A DNA stretch of 17,130 nt from Jimgerdemannia flammicorona (lineage: Eukaryota; Mucoromycota; Endogonomycetes; Endogonales; Endogonaceae): the NCBI GenBank assembly GCA_003990745.1, contig RBNI01002932.1:1-17130 (forward strand). Direction: 5' to 3'. A model generated the notes under the pieces. It had not been told where the DNA came from. It did no database searches and saw nothing but the letters and a program-made list of their open reading frames with translations. A program made the translations under genes and the position numbers. Each line of letters opens with the position of its first letter. Positions within the stretch are counted from its first letter, which is position 1. Positions 1-8,540 of the stretch are shown piece by piece.

Positions 1-130
1 CGAATCCGATTCGAATCCGATTCGAATCTGATTCGAATCCATCCGGATGGGATTCGAATCCCATCCGAGTTGATCCGGATGGGATTCAATCCGAATCAAT
101 CCGGATTAAATTGACTCGTTAGGAGCACTA
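1..130. mobile_element. Terminal part of a hAT-type non-autonomous element (copy 1, runs off the left edge)
   Basis: Positions 31-130 are a diverged direct copy of 943-1053, the right end of the complete element described next. They end with the same terminus, GGAGCACTA (reverse complement TAGTGCTCC), which fits the hAT terminal consensus YARNG. Positions 1-40 hold tandem GATTCGAATCC-type units. This copy keeps many CpGs that are TpG or CpA in the second copy. The other end is outside the window, so the expected 8-bp target duplication (131-138 here) cannot be confirmed. Confidence 0.7.
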
Positions 131-379
131 ACCAAACTATTGGGTCATTAGGTTGTAATATCATCTGTTATAGATATATATACTTTTATGTATTCTAAAT
201 ACATATTTCAGCACATCTAATTTCAGCATACATTATATATATATTTATTTTATATTGTCTTCAAAATATATTTGCTAGCTTTATAGTGTGGAAAACATTA
301 TTTAGTCTCATCAAAGCCATATAAAGTACAACTTTTAGAATAAAATAAGATAATTTATTAGCAATAGTATATATAAATA
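131..379. other. AT-rich intergenic stretch, no gene seen
   Basis: This is AT-rich sequence between the hAT end and the 3' end of the histone H4 pseudogene. It contains TATATA-rich runs but no open frame, RNA gene or repeat that I can support. If the H4 reading is right, part of it would be the former H4 3' UTR and downstream flank. Confidence 0.5.
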
Positions 380-430
380 ATATCCAAAATAAGATGTATA
401 GGTATTCTTTTTCTTCAGAGCCAATACAAC

Positions 431-438
431 ATTAAGAG
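431..438. repeat. 8-bp target-site duplication, left copy
   Basis: ATTAAGAG, identical to 1054-1061. On the minus strand it covers the end of an H4 Thr codon and the Leu-Asn codons of the pseudogene (CTT AAT, normally the xLD or xMD before VVYALK). Confidence 0.88.
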
Positions 439-704
439 TAGTGCTCTGAATGAGTTAATCTGGATGGGATTCGGATGGTCCATCTGGATCAACTTAGATG
501 AGATTTGAATTCTATCTGGATGGATTTGAATCAACCATTGTTTTGATTTCCAAATTAGACAATTAAATGTTTATATTAATAACTCGATGAATAATCATCC
601 AAATTTGATAATCTTGATGTCATTTGAAAGCCCTTAATAAGGCCTTTCTAATGATATCAAGTACATTAAAATCAGATAGTGCATTGCTGAGATATTAAGG
701 AAAA
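439..704. repeat. Left arm of the long inverted repeat
   Basis: It pairs with 771-1053. Long matching blocks include TTTTGATTTCCAAATTAGAC near 541-560 and AAAGCCCTTAATAAGGCCT near 627-645. The arms diverge by scattered mostly transition changes, and the pairing fades after AAGGAAAA at about 704. A transcript across it would form a hairpin of well over 200 bp. Confidence 0.85.
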
Positions 705-770
705 TGTTCAATTTGATGAAATTTCCAAAATTGGCAAATCAAACAATTTCCAAAATCAGTGATTCAGATG

Positions 771-1053
771 TTTTCCTTCATAACTCAGCAATGCATAATC
801 CTATTTCAATGTTCTTGATATCATTAGATAGGCCTTATTAAGGGCTTTCAAATGACACCAAGATCATCAAATGTGGATGATTATTCATTAAGTTATTGAT
901 GTAAACTTGAATTGTCTAATTTGGAAATCAAAACAATGATTGATTCAAATCCATCTGGATGGGATTCGAATCCCATCTGAGTTGATCCAGATGGGATTTA
1001 ATCTGAATCAATCTGAATCCAATCCAGATTAAATTGACTTGTTAGGAGTACTA
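771..1053. repeat. Right arm of the long inverted repeat
   Basis: This is the reverse-complement partner of 439-704. The outermost ~110 bp (943-1053) is also a direct repeat of 31-130, so it doubles as the family's terminal sequence. Confidence 0.85.
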
Positions 1054-1061
1054 ATTAAGAG
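1054..1061. repeat. 8-bp target-site duplication, right copy
   Basis: ATTAAGAG, identical to 431-438. It directly abuts the terminal CTA of the hAT-type element. Confidence 0.88.
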
Positions 1062-1236
1062 TCATAACAGTTTTCCTGTTAGTATGTTCTGTGTAGGTTA
1101 TAGCATCTTCAATGATATCTTTGAGAGATATTTGGAGAGCATTACAGGCCTCATCATATGAGGAGCTTGAAATATACTTTACCCCACTACAGTGGGCAAG
1201 ACAACAGATGGCTGGTTTGCTAATACTCTCTATCAA

Positions 1237-1714
1237 AAGTATAAATTAGACAATCTGTATATATGTTAGGAAAGATGATAAAGATTATAGTCTAACTTAC
1301 TAATTTTTTCCTTATTGTGTATTATTGTATGTCATAAGTATCTATTTAAAACAAATATTACATTGAACTAATTTCCAACCATTCCTTATATTTAATCATG
1401 ATAAAACTGATGCCATATCATATTTGATAAATTATCCACTACTGTGATAGTACTATTATTCAACAGAGTTTTCATTATATTATACAGAGAATATTTTTGG
1501 TTATTTAGCTTACAACCCTATTGCCAACTCTGTACTTTTATTAGACTATGAAACATTAGCTTAGTCATTTTCATCTTTTTAGATTCATCTTTTCAGATTT
1601 CATCTGACTAGTGTTATTTCATATTGCAGACTAATATTGAGTGACACCATTATCAATAATATTTTAAAGAAGAAGTATTGAGATTAGCAACTATAGTATA
1701 TAGTATTATAGGAT
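1237..1714. other. AT-rich stretch between the H4 relic and the possible H3 relic
   Basis: No open frame of note. If the flanking histone relics are a divergent pair, this would be the former shared promoter plus 5' exons or introns. A TTGCAG at about 1624-1629 could be a decayed 3' splice site of an H3 intron, but I cannot support promoter elements in it. Confidence 0.35.
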
Positions 1715-2060
1715 GATTTCTGCAGAGCTGATTGTTTGCTTATCTGAATAGTACTCAATACTTAGTAGCATCCTAACATAATACCCCATGATGTTGCCCT
1801 CTATGAGAACTCAAATTCTCCAATCATTATAATATGATATACTCTATCAAAAAGGAGATCCATCATATATGCTCTTTCTATAAATCTTAATAATGAAAGA
1901 TGAAATAGTTGTCAGTATAGATTATATTTTGAGGTCAATAGCTATATCTAGGAGCTCAGTTCGCTTCCTCAAGCTTATTGACTATATAGATATAATACTT
2001 ACCAACTATATACAGACTGCAGATAACAAGATTTAGTACATCATCATCAATCGACTTATT
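1715..2060 (+). pseudogene. Possible histone H3 relic, divergent from the H4 relic
   Basis: Short anchors occur in the correct H3 order on the plus strand. Near 1775-1807 there is a P-x-x-VAL-x-E segment whose bases GTTGCCCTCTATGAG differ from a plausible VALRE coding sequence only where CG has become TA. YQK follows at 1845-1853, then a CTT...GAA block matching LVRE at 1886-1897. A GGAGCTC (GAL) lies near 1951, CAAGCTTAT (EAY) at 1970-1978, AACAAG (SK) at 2025-2030 and CGACTT (RL) at 2052-2057. Spacing matches H3 only if several small indels are allowed, and there are stops, so this is weak by itself. The orientation relative to the H4 relic adds support, since many fungi carry head-to-head H3-H4 pairs. 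It could be chance matching in AT-rich DNA. Confidence 0.4.
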
Positions 2061-2364
2061 TATAATATTTTTTATTATTTTACCAAGATTGACTAGATCT
2101 TGTATAACCAATGAATTTTTGTATTTGGTGGTTTTATCTCACTGATAAGCAGTTCAATATACATTTGATTATATACTATCTTAATAATAAAGTCTGGCTT
2201 TGTACCCTAGAGAACTAGATCAAACTTCTTTTTCATTATTAATGATAATTTAGAGATACTATTTACCCTTTAAATATATCATAATAGGGCTTATATTTAT
2301 AGAGTACTATATATATAATTATATTTGCATCAATACCTACCAATTAACTATAGTCCTTCTGTTC
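2061..2364. other. AT-rich stretch, nothing recognised
   Basis: Low-complexity AT-rich sequence with no open frame, RNA gene or repeat that I can defend. Confidence 0.5.
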
Positions 2365-2376
2365 TTAAAAAATGAT

Positions 2377-2379
<3 letters not shown>
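2365..2379. repeat. 15-bp target-site duplication, left copy
   Basis: TTAAAAAATGATCTC, identical to 2447-2461. It flanks the truncated LINE tail on its poly(T) side. Confidence 0.93.
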
Positions 2380-2412
<33 letters not shown>

Positions 2413-2446
2413 GTCACTTGGACTCTTCCTTTATTACACCCATCTA
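2380..2446 (-). mobile_element. 67-bp, severely 5'-truncated LINE insertion (3' tail only)
   Basis: On the minus strand this is 37 bp of LINE 3' end followed by 30 A residues. The last bases, GTCCAAGTGACTAT before the A run, match the 3' ends of LINE-A (10915-10928, one mismatch) and LINE-B (17113-17126, exact). It contains AATAAA (complement of 2430-2435), as LINE-A does. It lies between perfect 15-bp duplications. This is a textbook abortive target-primed reverse transcription product: the cDNA stopped almost at once. Confidence 0.93.
2430..2435 (-). promoter_or_regulatory. Poly(A) signal AATAAA in the truncated LINE tail
   Basis: AATAAA on the minus strand, 20 nt upstream of the A run. 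The same motif lies at the same relative place in the LINE-A tail. Confidence 0.6.
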
Positions 2447-2461
2447 TTAAAAAATGATCTC
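2447..2461. repeat. 15-bp target-site duplication, right copy
   Basis: TTAAAAAATGATCTC, identical to 2365-2379. It abuts the truncated 5' end of the inserted LINE. Confidence 0.93.
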
Positions 2462-3730
2462 AATATTGGAGCAATATTGAGATAAATATGAGTATCTTCA
2501 ATATTATGATGCCATATTAATAATGACTGCTCAATATCAACTCTTTATATAATATAACATAGAAATAATATATAAGCAAATCAAAATCAAGACAATATAT
2601 AAAATATGATATTATTTGAATATATAAGTTTCTAATAATCTCTATTATTACTTCTCTATTGCTTATTATTTATAAACTTTGAAAATGGTCATATATAATA
2701 GCTTTATGGTTTTGATAATTTGGATTCTCACATACAATCTAAATATATAGAACTATAATATTAGAATATAAATACTTTATATAAAAGATATATTGTAAAA
2801 ACCCATCTTGACAGTTTTAGTAAATATCTGAAGAATATCATTCAAGATTATCCTAGAGATTTTTATTGAAATATTTATCTAGATTATATAGATTCTCTTC
2901 TTGAGAAACAAATATATAGCTTAAAGCTCTGTGAAGGAAATAGGTTGACTATATTATTTCAATATATCAATATCAATATCATAACTAGATACTTAAATTA
3001 AATACCCACAGTTCTTCAAGTACTAGTAAGTAAACCTATATTGATTTATACATTCTAAAATTACAGTTCAATATTCATGATATATACCAGAGATATCTAC
3101 TTTGCCTATAATCTATTATTTGATTAAAAAGTAATAAATAAATATAAAATATATATAATATAATAGAATGTGTAAAATATATAAATATTTACTCTAGATG
3201 GACAATCATTCAGGTTCTATTCCATTTCATTAGAACTGACAAAATAATTTATAATATTATTTTTATTTGTCATAATGATAGATTCTTTACTAATATCCAA
3301 ATTAGAAGAAGAGGAAATATATAATAAATCTATCACTATTGCTGCAGATAGACTACTTTTTGGAATTATATAGCTAATAATAGTTGTCTTTTTTCTAAAC
3401 ATCATGATACTTGAAGAATATTCTGATTTCTAAGAAGACAAAATACAACTATTATTATCAATGAGTTCTGATAAGCAATAGTAATATAATAATTTATAAT
3501 CTTATATCATTATTGTTAAATCTTCTATATCTCATAATGAAATCAAATATATTGCCAGATATATTTTCTTACTCTTCTTGATTGAGAAATCATTATTTAG
3601 CATTTTAGAGATAAATAAGAAAGATATTTATAAATGAAAGAGAAGGCTATATTTAGATTGAAAGGCCCTAATAAATTATGAACAAGTACATTTTTTATTT
3701 ATACCCCAAGAATATGTTTATCATTGAAAT
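2462..3730. other. AT-rich gene-free stretch
   Basis: Very AT-rich, with many TATATA and AATATT runs. The only open stretch is a 62-codon minus-strand frame at 3217-3405. It has no recognisable domain and a composition (Ile, Ser, Asn-rich) expected from chance translation of AT-rich DNA, so I do not call it a gene. I see no RNA gene. Confidence 0.5.
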
Positions 3731-4020
3731 TATCCTACTTGTACTTATATCCATATAATACAGTTTTACATGCCACCATCACACTAACTACTAATAATTG
3801 TTTATATAGATCTATCTCTCTATATGTCAGATATAATGAATAGATCTTATTATATGAAATGCACAAAGCTCTTCTATCTGTAGTTTCTGTAACCCTTGGA
3901 TATTTTGATGGTAATATAGCAGACATAATATAACCAATTTGATTTGATATAATGCATTAGTAGATATTTATATATTATAGATATTATATATCAAAATATA
4001 ATTATTTAAAAAATACTTAC
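3731..4020 (-). other. Minus-strand open stretch and a splice-donor-like GTAAGT, function unknown
   Basis: A 63-codon minus-strand frame (3735-3926) begins MSAILPSKYPRVTETTDRRA and is less biased than its surroundings. Just upstream on the same strand (about 4015-4020) is GGTAAGT, a good 5' splice-site match, so an exon junction could lie there. I recognise no domain. It may be a remnant of the same minus-strand element or gene as 4557-5517, or chance. Confidence 0.2.
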
Positions 4021-4029
4021 CAAGAATTG

Positions 4030-4546
4030 GTATAGGTGTTGTTTTCCTTGATATTTGACTCTACATGTTTGGCTTGCTGTTGTCACATAGTGGTCGCTGA
4101 GTCTTTCAAATATGTCAGATTCTCTTCAAGGTATATCTCTTAGACTAACTCAAGTTTGTTATAAGTAAGTTCTTATTGGAGTGCCTTCTCAAGATCTTAT
4201 AGTCCTCAAACTTCTTATCTTTAAACTATCTTGTTATCTCTTAGATTGCTTGCAAGAAAGTATATATATTGTACAGAGTAGACTAACTTTATTTCAGAGG
4301 AAATAAGAGGGGTATTTATACAAAATATAATTCAATGGTTGCTAAGATATAAAGCTAAATATAAATTTCAATAACTAAAATAAAATGCCAGAACAGGGAA
4401 AACTGCTAATTTCCAGTATCAGCACTGATAGTTGCACAGGTTCAGGATGCTGGTATAATTTCAGTGATATAGGAAAATGGTACTGGAATAATTCTGAGTT
4501 ATATCAGAATACCAGTACTGATATAATTTAGTATAACCAAAGGACT
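4030..4546 (-). repeat. Possible LTR or promoter-like block
   Basis: Read on the minus strand, this follows the decayed frame at 4557-5517. It holds several degenerate copies of a motif like CAGTACTGGTAT/CTGATATAA (about 4405-4535), partly as inverted pairs. A TATAAATACCCC sequence, a good TATA box, lies near 4315. Farther down is a sequence ending GTGACAACA. This order fits a retroelement LTR (U3 repeats, TATA, R/U5), but no second copy is in the window, so neither end nor identity is fixed. Confidence 0.3.
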
Positions 4547-4556
4547 TTAGAGCAGA

Positions 4557-5517
4557 ATGTTCAAGACCATAGAGGCTTCATCCTCATCAGAGGTCAGGAT
4601 GTCTTTGAAGGAGATGAGGTCTGTGAATTCATCATCATCATATAGGTTGTATGTTTCATATATGTTGTGCATCTTGCATATATCGCATGAGATGACATCA
4701 CCACTGATGATGTCATCATGTTTGGTGGCAGCAAGAATAAAGAAGTCTGGGGCTCTCCAGTCTATGAGGTTCTCTTCTACACAATAGAGATAAAGATGGG
4801 GTCTTGGAGAGGTCTAACCTGAATGCTTGGGCCTTAGAATACTAAGATCAATCCTTACAGGAATTAGTCTGAGTTGTTCTGCAGGATGGGATGCCAGAAG
4901 TCTTCTACTTTATTACTATTAAGGGTGATAGTGGACTGGGCTTCTGTAGCCACCCTGGCTTCTAGTGCATTGATATGGCAGACTAACAGGTCTCTGAAGT
5001 CTGAGACTCTAACATACTCCAAGTTGGGGATCAATCATGGTACATATCTGAAGATATGATAAATCTTCTTAGCTATCCTTACTTCATATATATCTATGGG
5101 AGTGGTATCTTGTAACTCCAAGAGGGTGGCCTGTGGGAACTCCCGGCAGAGTAGGTTTTCTATTTCATACTCCTGCTACATTTGGAGGTATTCAGTAGTA
5201 ATAGTGATCCTTATTTCCATTTCATAGCAGTAGAGGATAAAGTGATAGAGAACTGCAGTACCCAGGTTGATACTAGGAGTCCTTCTTATATGAGTCTCTA
5301 TGGCTCTTCTGATGTCTTGGAATATCCTTTCTTCAACTGAGGTACCTTGGTGGTTCCTTGATCTTGAGGTTTGGTGGGCAGTAGGCATTTCATTTGTGGT
5401 AAGTCTTTGAGTTATTTTGAGATTGGTGGGTCTTGTTGGTTACTGCTACTGCAGTTTTTTGATTCTTTTAATATTCCTCAAGATACCTATACTGTGGTCA
5501 CAATAACTTACAGTTGG
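4557..5517 (-). pseudogene. Decayed open frame of unknown function
   Basis: One minus-strand frame can be followed from about 5517 to about 4740 across several stops (TAG, TGA and TAA), most explicable as C-to-T changes of CAG, CGA or CAA. A one-base shift near 4700 then leads into an acidic C-terminal stretch (YDDDEFTDLISFKDIL, TSDEDE) that ends near 4547. A candidate start is the ATG at 5386-5388, MPTAHQTSRSRNHQGTSVEE. Upstream the frame continues in a Gln/Thr/Pro-rich segment that may also be coding. Its codon pattern and helical, charged composition look protein-coding. I recognise no family; a retroelement gag-like or accessory protein is possible because LTR-like sequence follows it. 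LINE-A begins about 50 bp upstream of its 5' end and may have cut it. Confidence 0.45.
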
Positions 5518-5570
5518 TCATCATTACTTATTTTATATACTGTATGATATTCTTATACTCTAATCTGGTG

Positions 5571-6074
5571 GCTTATAAGAAAAGGCTGTCTCCTGCACTG
5601 ATGTCATCAGGAGGGCAGCTTGAGACCCCTGGGGGGAAGGAAGTGGGGAATCTACTATAGATGTACCAGATGATGAATAATTTTGTAGTTGAGGAACTGG
5701 GAGAAGTACACCTGAGAGTTATGAGTGATGAGCATTGAGCAAGAATCCTATATGGTGATGGAGTGGTAGAGGTACTAAGGGCAGAGGTACTGGTAGTTTT
5801 CCTAGAGAAGAAAGGGTATGAGATAGATAAGGAGAGAGAGGCTAAGCTGGCAGTTGTTACTAGTGAGCAGGCCACCTACTGCTGGGAAAAGCATCATGGT
5901 TTACAGCTATAGCAAGAGGTCTGCCTGGAGTATCATGAGGATTTTGAGAAGAAGGAGGATGGGGAAATAGCTGAGCTACTGGAGGAATTGGAGGCTAAGA
6001 GGGCTGAAGAGAAGGAGGTAACTGAGGAATATAACCTGGACTTGGCATAAGAGGTGTTGACCATAGAACAGTAG
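5571..6074 (+). pseudogene. LINE-A ORF1, C-terminal fragment
   Basis: This is the retrotransposon's first protein, expected to bind the element RNA in the RNP. The frame from 5571 gives a Glu/Lys-rich protein that aligns collinearly with the last ~130 codons of LINE-B ORF1. FVVEELGEV lines up with AVLEELAEE, GYEIDKEREAKLAVVTSE with EYEVDDGRMADIHKVASE, and CLEYHEDFEK with CEEHQDIIKG. Stops interrupt it, at least at the TAG before MYQMM, the TGA after SDEH and the TAG after LQL. The N-terminal RRM-like part is missing because the element is truncated. An extra acidic coiled segment at the end (LLEELEAKRAEEKE) has no clear counterpart in LINE-B. Confidence 0.65.
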
Positions 6075-8236
6075 AGGATGCATTTTCAATTTTACAATAT
6101 TCTATATAAACAGTACAACTAACATTTTTTCTCTCTATATAAATAGATTGCAGGGTTCATTTTGGTGTCAGAATATTTTTGCTTGACTGAAGGGACTGGA
6201 GGCCAATCTCTTTGTTTTGTAGGATGTCAGATGTAAGGATGACTTAAATAGACTAGAATGGACTAAGGAATAGGGAGGAGAGACTATATAGAAAGACAAG
6301 GTGGGAATTCTGGTCTGGAGAGACAGAGGAGAGATATGAGAGGTGAGGAGCTGAGAAGACAGACTGGTTTAGAGAGAGTGGATTCAAGCTGGTTGGGAGC
6401 CAGTTACAGTGGAGTCTGGTTACTATCCTGCTGTATAGTGAGAGTATGTAGCCTGGGTGAAGGGTCTTCAGAAGAGTGGGGCCCTTATAGAGACTAGAGT
6501 AGATATACTTGGTAGAGACTTCAATATGGTCCAGGATGTATTGGTGGATAGAACTGATGGAGGGTGGGGGGCTGAGAGTAGGAGTGGAGGTCTAGAGGCA
6601 TGGGAGGAAGTAGAGAGGCTGAGTGTACTGATATATGCTGGCAGGAGATTTTGGAGTGATAGGAGGATTTATACACACTGGACCAGAGGTCTGGGGACAA
6701 GGATCAACTGAGTTTTGACAGCAGACTGCTGGGGTTTAGATATCTGGAAATCACTGGAGGTTGAATGGTGTCTGTGGTCTGATCATTGGGAGTTGTTAGG
6801 ACAGGGATATTTTGGGGGGAGTGGGGATGGACCTGGACATTGACACCTCTATTCCTCTTTGTTGGATGATAAGGGGCTGTGGGATAAGTGGGCTGTGGAC
6901 ATTTAGCAGAGGGTGGAGGAGTGGGTACAGGAGGGGACCCCCATGGGTACCAGGTAGATGTAGCTGAAGGAGGCTACTAGAGTCTATTGAGGAGAGGCTG
7001 GCAAGATGGCTGGCAGACAGAGGAGGAGATAGGTGGTGTGGGCATCTGCTAGACTGGCTCAGCTTCTGGAGGAGAGGGCTGGGCTGTTGGCCCTGAAGGG
7101 GGGGGAGAGCTGGAGATTGTTGCAGGTATAGAAGGAGATTGAGGAGCTGCAACTGGTGGTAAGAGAGGTGGAGGAGGCATGGGTGCAGAGTCTGACAGTA
7201 CAGTTGCATTGACAAGGACTGGAGGAAGGAGAGAGGCCCTCTAAGATTCTCATGAGGGCCTTTTTGGCAAGAAGAGTTCAGCAGAGGTGGGAGGGGGCAT
7301 TGGATGCTAATGGTCATCTGGTATATGGCATACAAGATATTCTCAGATTGTTAAAGAAGTAGTAGAGTGGTCTGTGGAGTGAGAAGGAGGGTGAGAGTGA
7401 TGATGCTGCCATTGACTATACTTTGGAGGATTGGTACCCACTATAGGTATAAGGACTGGGCAGCCTGGTGTTGTTAGTGTGGGAGGAGGAGATATGCCAG
7501 ATTCTTGCATGGCTATGCTGGGTATGGCACCAGGGGAGGATGGCTTGCCCTGGAACTTTTGGAAGATGGTGGGAACCTCTGATATACTAGAAGAGCTGAT
7601 AGCAATGTGTGACTTGGTGCTAGAGTAAGAGAGATGGGTGGGCAAGCAGGATCTGGGACTGGTAGCACTACTCTATAAGGATAAAGGCAGAAGAGAGGAC
7701 TGAAGGAACTGGCAGCCAATCATGCTGCTGGATATAGACAGAAAGTTGGTTACTAAGTTGGTGGTAGCAAGATTATAGAAGGTAGCCCAGCAGGTGTTGC
7801 GAGAGGAGCAGCAGGGCTTTGTAGGTGGCTGGCTCATTAGAGATGGCACAGCTTGGATACATGGCATTATTGAGCGGGCCTGAATCTGTAGACTGGATGG
7901 GCACCTGGTTTTTCTGAATCATGAGAAGACATATGACCATGTTCAGTAGATCTGATTAGCAAAGGTACTAGATAGGATTCATATCCCTCAGTAGTTCTGA
8001 GTGATATTAATCAGTCTACTGAAAGGGAGTAGAGTGGTGCTCATATATAATGAGCACCAAGAGGGGGCTTTTCCTCTGGATAGGGAGGTTCTCCAAGAGG
8101 ACCATTGTTCCTCATTTTGTATGTACTCTCATTGAAGTCATTAATAGATAGATTCAGCAGAAGATCATAGAGCTCTCAGTATTGGGTATTGGATGGAAGG
8201 TTGGAGCCTTTGCAGATGATATAGTGATTGACCTAA

Positions 8237-8251
8237 GATTAATCACCAATG
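8237..8251. repeat. Target-site duplication of the nested insertion, left copy
   Basis: GATTAATCACCAATG, identical to 9345-9359. It extends to AAGATTAATCACCAATG (8235-8251) if two A residues at the end of the A tail are counted, giving 15-17 bp. Confidence 0.93.
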
Positions 8252-8540
8252 CAGGCTAAGGAAAGTAAGTTCAAGATCACTAAACCTGAAATAGACCATC
8301 AAGAGGTGGCAACAATGGTACACAAGAATACAACCTACTATTCATATCAGGTTCAGATACACCTACATTCCATTGAACTGAGGGTTCTGGATGGCAGGGA
8401 ACTTTTATTAGAAGTTCCTCTGACACCAGAACCTTGACATATTTCGGTGTGAGGGTGATTACTAGATGCATATTCCCGAAGCCTTCAGGGAGGGGAATAG
8501 GCAGAGATTTAGCTGTTACTTGGATCCCATTTTTGGCCGG

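Larger units (their letters stand above)
439..1053. mobile_element. Non-autonomous hAT-type foldback element (MITE-like), 615 bp
   Basis: The termini are inverted: TAGTGCTC at the left, and the right end GAGTACTA reads TAGTACTC on the other strand. They fit the hAT start YARNG. The element is flanked by an exact 8-bp duplication, ATTAAGAG, at 431-438 and 1054-1061; 8 bp is the hAT hallmark. Nearly the whole element is an imperfect palindrome, with arms 439-704 and 771-1053 around a 66-bp spacer. There is no transposase frame, so it must have been moved in trans. The outer parts carry GATCCGGATGGG/GATTCGAATCCC-type subterminal motifs shared with the copy at 1-130. Removing the element and one duplication restores the H4 reading frame. 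This is independent proof of the boundaries. Confidence 0.88.
380..1236 (-). pseudogene. Histone H4 pseudogene, split by a hAT element
   Basis: Histone H4 is the core nucleosome protein that dimerises with H3. Reading the minus strand from about 1236 gives a segment collinear with H4 from residue ~28. SKPAI, LA, GVK, IS, DA, TYTEH and RKTV all fall at H4 spacing. Most H4 arginines have become Cys, His or Tyr (for example RRLARR reads CCLAHC), as expected when CGN codons decay by C-to-T or G-to-A change. The frame stops at 1054, where the 439-1053 element begins. It resumes at 431 with VVLALK, matching H4 VVYALK, and runs collinearly to the YGFGG end at about 380. The N-terminal tail (residues 1-27) is not convincingly visible. 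A CTAAT...TAG arrangement just upstream of 1236 could be the end of an intron, which is inference. The copy is clearly non-functional. Confidence 0.9.

Noticed and set aside
1..48. Tandem GATTCGAATCC units as a CRISPR-like or satellite array
   Set aside because: There are no spacers, the units are short palindromic motifs shared with the hAT element's subterminal region, and the genome is eukaryotic.
2380..2409. The T30 run as a simple microsatellite
   Set aside because: It sits between a LINE 3' end and a perfect 15-bp duplication, so it is the complement of a poly(A) tail.
3367..3379. TATATAGCTAATA here matches 10955-10967, directly after the LINE-A poly(A), and could be its target duplication
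   Set aside because: It lies over 2 kb upstream of the first LINE-A similarity, in sequence with no LINE character. A 13-bp match in such AT-rich DNA is plausible by chance.
4557..5059. Plus-strand frames at 4557-4787 and 4874-5059 as genes
   Set aside because: They are antisense to the better-supported minus-strand decayed frame; their Ser/Met runs are the complement of its Asp/Glu and Pro codons.
5573..5875. Minus-strand 100-codon frame, Ser/Thr/Pro-rich
   Set aside because: It is a shadow of the Glu-rich LINE-A ORF1 fragment on the plus strand.
6796..7867. Several minus-strand frames, including one of 179 codons, over LINE-A
   Set aside because: They are Leu/Pro/Ser-rich complements of the G-rich plus strand, with no domain; the plus strand carries recognisable LINE motifs.
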